The notes below the pieces were generated by a model. It ran no database searches, had not been told where the DNA came from, and saw only the letters and a program-made list of their open reading frames with translations. A stretch of DNA of 64,000 nucleotides, taken from NCBI RefSeq assembly GCF_029761915.1, contig NZ_CP121695.1, positions 4,431,501 to 4,495,500 of the forward strand. Direction: 5' to 3'. This DNA comes from Bradyrhizobium sp. CB1650 (lineage in GTDB: Bacteria > Pseudomonadota > Alphaproteobacteria > Rhizobiales > Xanthobacteraceae). The position numbers were made by a program, and so were the translations under genes. Each line of letters opens with the position of its first letter. Positions within the stretch are counted from its first letter, which is position 1. Below, in pieces: positions 59,466 to 64,000 of this stretch.

Positions 59466-59735
59466 TCAGGTACCGCGCTCGGGCTGTTGCGACAACAACG
59501 CGTCCGCTGCCGCGTCTAGGAGGAGCCAGTCTTCCCTGGGTTCGATCGTGACCGCGACGCGACGGCTAGCCTCCATCGCCCGTTCCAGCCATTTGATGGC
59601 TTCGTCGATCCACTGATCGTGGTGTGCGGGGTCGGCGATGGCCTTCTCCCGAAATGCGTTTGCCTGGTTCAGACAGGCGGTTCTGCGGTCCACGCGGCTC
59701 TCCCGATGTTCCGCCCCAAGCGCATCTTTGAGCAT
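59466..59735 (-). CDS. Small hypothetical protein
   Basis: 89 residues, helical and charged: NQANAFREKAIADPAHHDQW, IDEAIKWLERAMEASRRVAV, then LLLDAAADALLSQQPERGT. This tetratricopeptide-like look is seen in other small rhizobial proteins, but I recognise no named family. No signal peptide. The 147 bases upstream contain no other feature. Confidence 0.5.
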   Translation of the reverse strand: MLKDALGAEHRESRVDRRTACLNQANAFREKAIADPAHHDQWIDEAIKWLERAMEASRRVAVTIEPREDWLLLDAAADALLSQQPERGT

Positions 59736-59882
59736 CGCGGGAAGTGCGTCGTTAACATAGGACAGGGGACGCGGCGCAAATGCAGAAGGCCGGTTCCGGC
59801 GCGAACTACGTCGCTGGGCGGATCGCGTCGCCCGATGCCGGTGCCGTAGGCTCCGCCTTGGCGGCCGCGGTGACTGCGGTCA

Positions 59883-60500
59883 TCACCGGCGGGGAAAAGC
59901 CCGCCCCTCATACATGAACGTCATCGGCTTTGGCCCCGGCATGTAGCCGACATCGAGATTCTGGACGGCGAAGCCGTGATCGCCGATCAGGTCTGCGATC
60001 GCACGATTGAGATGGCAGCCGCCAGCGATGACCTTCCAGGGCGGGGTCAAACGATCCTGCCACCATTGCACGCTGGCCTCGGGCGCTCGGCCATGCTCTA
60101 CGAACAGGAGTTGCCCGCCTGGCTTCAGGATGCGTCGCGCCTCCGAGAGCGCGCGACCGACATCCGGGATGCTGCACATGGTCCACGTCGTCACGACGGT
60201 GTCGATGCTCGCATTATCCAGGGGAATGGCTTCCGCAGTGCCTTCGATCAGCTCGAGGTCGCTTGCATGCTGTCGACCGGCGTCGCGCGCGATCTCCAAA
60301 AGCTTTGGTGATGGATCAATGCCAATGATCCGTGTCACGCTCGGCCCGTAAAATCCGAGATTGAGCCCCGGACCGATTCCGAGCTCGAGGACCCGGCCGG
60401 TTGCGGCGGATGCGACCCGGGTGCGATATGGCACAAGGTAGGGCTGACGCATGGCGAGCTGCGTCAGCCAGGGCAAGATCCTGTCCTGATAGAAGCTCAT
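59883..60500 (-). CDS. Class I SAM-dependent methyltransferase (UbiE-like)
   Basis: 205 residues. SAM motif I is VLELGIGPGLNLGFYG (about 37-52), then IIGIDPSPKLLEIARDAG, the acidic-loop segment IEGTAEAIPLDNASIDTVVTTWTMCSIPD, and LKPGGQLLFVEHG. A C-terminal GGCHLNRAIADLI and YMPGPKPMTFMYEG match the small UbiE-like group of unknown substrate often found near metal or arsenic genes. Arsenite methylation would need conserved Cys residues that are not evident here. It stands alone upstream of the efflux array. Confidence 0.87.
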   Translation of the reverse strand: MSFYQDRILPWLTQLAMRQPYLVPYRTRVASAATGRVLELGIGPGLNLGFYGPSVTRIIGIDPSPKLLEIARDAGRQHASDLELIEGTAEAIPLDNASIDTVVTTWTMCSIPDVGRALSEARRILKPGGQLLFVEHGRAPEASVQWWQDRLTPPWKVIAGGCHLNRAIADLIGDHGFAVQNLDVGYMPGPKPMTFMYEGRAFPRR

Positions 60501-60569
60501 GCGAAATCCTCGGACATCGTGTTCTCCGGCGCTGCCCGCAGCGCCGGCCCGGGTCTTGCCGCGATGAAC

Positions 60570-61820
60570 TTACGCGCGTTCCTCCCAGATCATCGCGAGA
60601 TGCACGATGGTCTGCACCGCTTTCTCCATGTCCTGCCGGCTGACCCATTCCAGGCGCGAGTGGAATGCGTGCTCGCCGGCGAAGATGTTGGGGCAGGGCA
60701 GGCCCATGAACGACAGCCGCGAGCCGTCGGTACCGCCGCGGATCGCCGTGCGCATCGGACGCAGGCCGGCGCGCCGGATCGCCTCGATGGCGTATTCGAG
60801 AATGTGCGGGTGACGGTCGATCACCTGCTTCATGTTGCGGTACTGCTCCCTGACCTCGAACCGGTAGGTCGAGCGCGGATAGTCCTTCATCACGTCCTTG
60901 ACGATGCCCTCGAGCAGGGCCTCCTTCTCCTTCAGCCCCTCCTCGGTGAAGTCGCGCACGATGAAGGCGAGCGTTGCCTGTTCGAGCGCGCCGGTGATGC
61001 CGATCGGATGCAGGAAACCCTGCTTGCCTGATGTCGTCTCGGGCGAGCAGCCTTCCTTGGGCAGCCGCTCGATGATGGCGGCGGCGATCTTGATCGCGTG
61101 CTCCATCTTGCCCTTGGCGTAGCCGGGATGGGCGCTGACGCCGTTGATGGTGATGGTGGCGCCGTCGGCCGAGAAGGTCTCGTCCTCGACGCTGCCGGCA
61201 CTCTCGCCGTCCATGGTATAGCCGAAATCGGCCCCGAGCTTCTTGAGGTCGACATTGTCGACGCCGCGGCCGATCTCCTCGTCGGGCGTGAACAGGATCT
61301 TGATGGTGCCGTGCTTCACGTCGGGATTGTTGATGAAGAAATGCGCGGCATCCATGATCTCGGCGACGCCGGCCTTGTTGTCGGCGCCCAGCAGCGTGGT
61401 GCCGTCGGTGGTGATGATGTCGTTGCCGATCTGGTTCTTCAGCGCCGGGTGCTCGGCAAAGCGGATCACCTGGGTTGGGTCGCCGGATAGTGTGATGTCG
61501 CCGCCGCGATAATTCTTCACGACCTGCGGCTTGACGTCCTTGCCGGAGCAGTCGGGCGAGGTGTCCATGTGCGAGCAGAAGCAGATCACCGGCACCTTCT
61601 TGTCGGTGTTGGCCGGGATCGTCGCATAGACGTAGCCGTAATCGTCGAGATGGGCGTCCGCGACTCCCATGGCCTTGAGCTCGGTGACGAGCACGCGGCC
61701 GAGATCCTTCTGCTTCTCGGTCGAGGGCGAGGAGGGAGATTCTGGATCGGACTGGGTGTCGATGGTGACGTAGCGCAGGAAGCGCTCGGTCACGGTGTGC
61801 GTGAAGGTGAGGGAGGACAT
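60570..61820 (-). CDS. pepT: Peptidase T (tripeptide aminopeptidase, M20)
   Basis: 416 residues. The dinuclear zinc site is seen in ICFCSHMDTSPDCSG, TLLGADNKAGVAEIMDAA, FTPDEEIGRGVDNVD and the late VSRQDMEKAV region with the GEHAFHSRLEWVS His. The lid/dimer domain is inserted between (about 205-310). It removes N-terminal residues from tripeptides in the cytoplasm. Ordinary length and complete catalytic set. Confidence 0.96.
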   Translation of the reverse strand: MSSLTFTHTVTERFLRYVTIDTQSDPESPSSPSTEKQKDLGRVLVTELKAMGVADAHLDDYGYVYATIPANTDKKVPVICFCSHMDTSPDCSGKDVKPQVVKNYRGGDITLSGDPTQVIRFAEHPALKNQIGNDIITTDGTTLLGADNKAGVAEIMDAAHFFINNPDVKHGTIKILFTPDEEIGRGVDNVDLKKLGADFGYTMDGESAGSVEDETFSADGATITINGVSAHPGYAKGKMEHAIKIAAAIIERLPKEGCSPETTSGKQGFLHPIGITGALEQATLAFIVRDFTEEGLKEKEALLEGIVKDVMKDYPRSTYRFEVREQYRNMKQVIDRHPHILEYAIEAIRRAGLRPMRTAIRGGTDGSRLSFMGLPCPNIFAGEHAFHSRLEWVSRQDMEKAVQTIVHLAMIWEERA

Positions 61821-61934
61821 TTCTGGTCAAACCGCCGGGTCTCAGGTGAGCAGGCGGTATACCAGAAAAGCGTCATTCCGGGGGCCGCGTTGAAGCCGGC
61901 GCCACGCCGGATCAGACTTAACGAAACGTAGCGC

Positions 61935-62234
61935 TCAGATCGCTTCCTTGAGTTCCTTGACCGGGCGGAATGCGACCTTCTTGCTTGCCTTGATGTGGAT
62001 CGGCTCGCCGGTGGCGGGATTGCGGCCGGTGCGCGCGGCGCGTTTGCGGACCTGGAGGATGCCGAGGCCCACGATTCGGACGCGGTCGCCCTTCTTCAGG
62101 TGCTTGGTGATCAGGTCGACCATGTCGGTCAGGATCGCCTCGGCATGCTTTTTCGAGAGCTCCTGGCCTTCCGCGATGGCGGCGGCGAGGTGCTTGAGCG
62201 TGATGGTGGCTGGAGCGGCTGCCTTCTTCGCCAT
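61935..62234 (-). CDS. HU family DNA-binding protein
   Basis: 99 residues from the ATG at 62234 (MAKKAAAP). The histone-like fold is complete: ITLKHLAAAIAEGQELSKKHA, KKGDRVRIVGLGILQVRKRAA, and the DNA-binding arm RTGRNPATGEPIHIKASKKVAF. The HU/IHF signature proline is kept. It bends DNA as nucleoid protein. In many alphaproteobacteria it follows lon; here it is 18 kb from lon, beside tRNA-Asp. Confidence 0.95.
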   Translation of the reverse strand: MAKKAAAPATITLKHLAAAIAEGQELSKKHAEAILTDMVDLITKHLKKGDRVRIVGLGILQVRKRAARTGRNPATGEPIHIKASKKVAFRPVKELKEAI

Positions 62235-62473
62235 GTCTGGCCTCCTCGTGTCTTGCCGGAGTCCCCTAGGAAGACAGTCTGGGAACCCCGCAAGTTCCGC
62301 GAGGCGTAGACGATTCGGGACTGGATTGACTACGTCGCCGGCGCGACCGTTAAGCATGGTCTGCATGCGTCGCTCGTAGAAGTGCGGACGTTGCAGCTAA
62401 AGACGCAACGTCCTTGACTTCACCAAGGCCCGCCTTTAAGTCCCCCCTCGTTCCGCGGACATCTGCGCGTCAC

Positions 62474-62550
<77 letters not shown>

Positions 62551-62729
62551 TTTTTGGCAACATTTTCATCCTCCTTAGCCTCAAGCCCTCGCTCCGGATG
62601 CGTCCGCATTGGACCGTCGGTCGGCTCTTTCCAGTGTTTTGGCCGCGCCATGGCCGATGGGAAGTTCATCTGCGATGGAATCTCCTTTCAAGTCAGGCGC
62701 TTGCCCGCAGATCTTGAGCTTCGGCCGAA

Positions 62730-62760
62730 AAGCAAAAGACCGCCCCGGAGGCGGCCGTTC
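62730..62760 (-). terminator. Intrinsic terminator of the small membrane protein gene
   Basis: On the minus strand a GGCCGCCTCC/GGGGCGGTC hairpin is followed by TTTTGCTTTTC. It lies about 30 bases beyond the stop codon at 62789. Confidence 0.7.
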
Positions 62761-62788
62761 GTCTCAAACCGGTCCTTATCTTGCGCCG

Positions 62789-62992
62789 TCAGCGAATCTC
62801 CGACGCGCCCGAGCTGGTGACCACCACCGGCTTGCCGGCCTTGATGACATGGGTCGCCTGGGCGGTCTCGCTGTAGTTGGCGTTGGTGCGAGCTGCGATT
62901 CCCAAGGCGGCCACCGCGATACCAGCCACCAGCGCCACCACCACGATCTTCCGGTGGGTCGCACGATCAGCAGAGTGAATTGAGTGGTTCAT
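62789..62992 (-). CDS. Small single-pass membrane protein, unknown function
   Basis: 67 residues with a basic N-terminus (HSIHSADRATHRK), one hydrophobic helix (IVVVALVAGIAVAALGIAA, about 17-35) and a polar C-terminal tail. No recognised family; similar short membrane proteins are common in Bradyrhizobium. A terminator follows. It is the only gene between tRNA-Asp and the MFS transporter. Confidence 0.6.
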   Translation of the reverse strand: MNHSIHSADRATHRKIVVVALVAGIAVAALGIAARTNANYSETAQATHVIKAGKPVVVTSSGASEIR

Positions 62993-63130
62993 CTGAGCCT
63001 CCCGACGGGCTTTGCCGCCGTTGTGTTGGCTCTTGTCTTAAGGACGGTCTGTTTCCGGATGGTTTCGCGGGTTCCGCAAAATGGTTTCATGTGGCTGCCG
63101 GGTTGGTTTCGCCCGGCAGACGATGGGATT

Positions 63131-64000
63131 TTAGGCCGCGGCGCGCGCGATATCGGCCCGGATCGGACGGGCCGCCCAGACGAACAGGAGCGCGCCGACG
63201 GTGGTCGTGATCGCCGCCGAGAGCAGGGAATAGCGCACGGCATCGGCACCGAAGCTGCCCTTCAGCGCGTCGTTGACCATCCCCACGGCGAGCGGGCCGA
63301 CGCCCTGGCCGAAGCAGGTCGCGGTGAGCGCGATGAGGGCCGAGGCCAGCGCCCGCATGCTGGGCTTCGCCACGGTCTGCGCGATCGCGAAGATCGGCCC
63401 GAGATGAAAGCCGACCAGGAACGAGGTCAGTGCCAGCATGGCCACCATCATCGCAAAATCCTGCGTCAGCATGCACAGCGCGAACACCGGGCCGGCTAGC
63501 CCCGAGGTGATCGCGGGCGCCCACAGCTTCCAGCGGTCGTCGCGGCGGCTCACTTGCGCAACCACGAAGCCGCCGAGCAGGGTGCCCGCCATCCCGGCGA
63601 GTCCCTTGAAGGTGCCGGCATAAGTGCCGATCTCCGCGCTCGACAGGTGATGCACACGGGCGAGGAACGGCGGGATCCAGGCCGCGGTCGCGTAATTGGT
63701 GTAGGTGGTGAGGCAGAAGCCGATCAGCACGATGACGAAGCTTCGTTGCGAGGCGAGGAAGCGCAGCGTCGGGCCGAGCGGCTCGGGCACGAAGCTCTCC
63801 TGCATCGCGCCGCGCTTCGGCTCGGAGATCGTCAGCCACAGGATCGTGGCGAGCAGGATGCCGGGCAGGCCCGCGACATAGAACGCCATCCGCCAGCCAT
63901 AGTGCTGATTGACGTAGCCGCCGACGAAATAACCGAGGAAGACGCCGAGATAGGTGCCGATGGCGTAGATGCCGAGCGCGCGCGGACGCTCGTTCTTGGC
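63131..64000 (-). CDS. MFS transporter, C-terminal part (5' end beyond window)
   Basis: 290 visible residues; the frame stays open to base 64000, so the N-terminus is outside. The first visible residues include RALGIYAIGTYLGVFLGYFVGGY and then WRMAFYVAGLPGILLATI, the TM4-TM6 part of a major facilitator protein. Six more helices follow after the central loop (ISEPKRGAMQESFVPEP). It resembles the spinster / hexuronate-type MFS group; the substrate is unknown. Confidence 0.88.
   Translation of the reverse strand, partial: AKNERPRALGIYAIGTYLGVFLGYFVGGYVNQHYGWRMAFYVAGLPGILLATILWLTISEPKRGAMQESFVPEPLGPTLRFLASQRSFVIVLIGFCLTTYTNYATAAWIPPFLARVHHLSSAEIGTYAGTFKGLAGMAGTLLGGFVVAQVSRRDDRWKLWAPAITSGLAGPVFALCMLTQDFAMMVAMLALTSFLVGFHLGPIFAIAQTVAKPSMRALASALIALTATCFGQGVGPLAVGMVNDALKGSFGADAVRYSLLSAAITTTVGALLFVWAARPIRADIARAAA

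Overview
The window reads as chromosomal DNA of a Bradyrhizobium-type alphaproteobacterium (Nitrobacteraceae). This rests on high GC, on glnB directly upstream of glnA with a sigma-54 promoter, on the tig-clpP-clpX-lon block, on DUF2842 next to ctaA, and on several palindromic intergenic repeat families that I associate with Bradyrhizobium (for example the pair built on GTCATTGCGAG at 16502 and 46435). The assignment is by recognition; no database search was run.

Layout. 1-3599: two tandem saccharopine-dehydrogenase-like reductases, then a divergent flavin monooxygenase/MarR pair sharing a palindromic operator. 3568-12629: an exopolysaccharide locus with an O-antigen-ligase/polymerase-like protein, an undecaprenyl-phosphate sugar-1-phosphate transferase, a GT4 glycosyltransferase, a Wzc/GumC-like co-polymerase, a CelD-like acetyltransferase and a NodB-fold protein. 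12626-17930: DUF2842, heme A synthase, a small secreted protein, O-acetylhomoserine sulfhydrylase, a CoA-binding protein, an enoyl-CoA-hydratase homologue and a thioesterase. 18088-23681: rplM-rpsI, a diguanylate cyclase, small proteins, an AI-2E-type permease and a class-I amidotransferase-type hydrolase. 23862-30692: a 2-oxoacid dehydrogenase E1alpha-E1beta-E2 set followed by NfeD, a slipin and L-asparaginase. 30808-36345: glnA, glnB, NAD(P)HX repair enzyme, a GNAT protein and a Tat-exported cupredoxin protein. 36500-44099: tRNA-Leu, tig, clpP, clpX, lon, a GFA protein and tRNA-Val. 44100-60500: an accessory-looking stretch dominated by a minus-strand metal-efflux array with a CusBA-like copper/silver unit, a CzcCBA-like unit, a CDF exporter and small periplasmic or metal-binding proteins. 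60570-64000: peptidase T, HU, tRNA-Asp, a small membrane protein and a partial MFS transporter.

How the genes work together. The EPS genes cover lipid-linked initiation, glycosyl transfer, polymerisation, export control and decoration. The efflux array is packed with 4-8 bp overlaps and probably makes co-translated pumps, with one outer-membrane factor serving two inner-membrane pumps. glnB-glnA is the nitrogen sensing and assimilation unit. tig-clpP-clpX-lon is the protein folding and degradation block.

The most interesting theme is loss of catalytic residues in intact, full-length genes. The NodB-fold protein has lost its metal ligands. The Wzc-like protein has lost its P-loop lysine. The multicopper-oxidase-fold protein has lost nearly all copper ligands. 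The enoyl-CoA-hydratase homologue lacks both usual glutamates, and the E2 has Thr in place of the active-site Asp. A second theme is that the efflux array separates lon/tRNA-Val from HU/tRNA-Asp, which suggests an insertion beside a tRNA gene.
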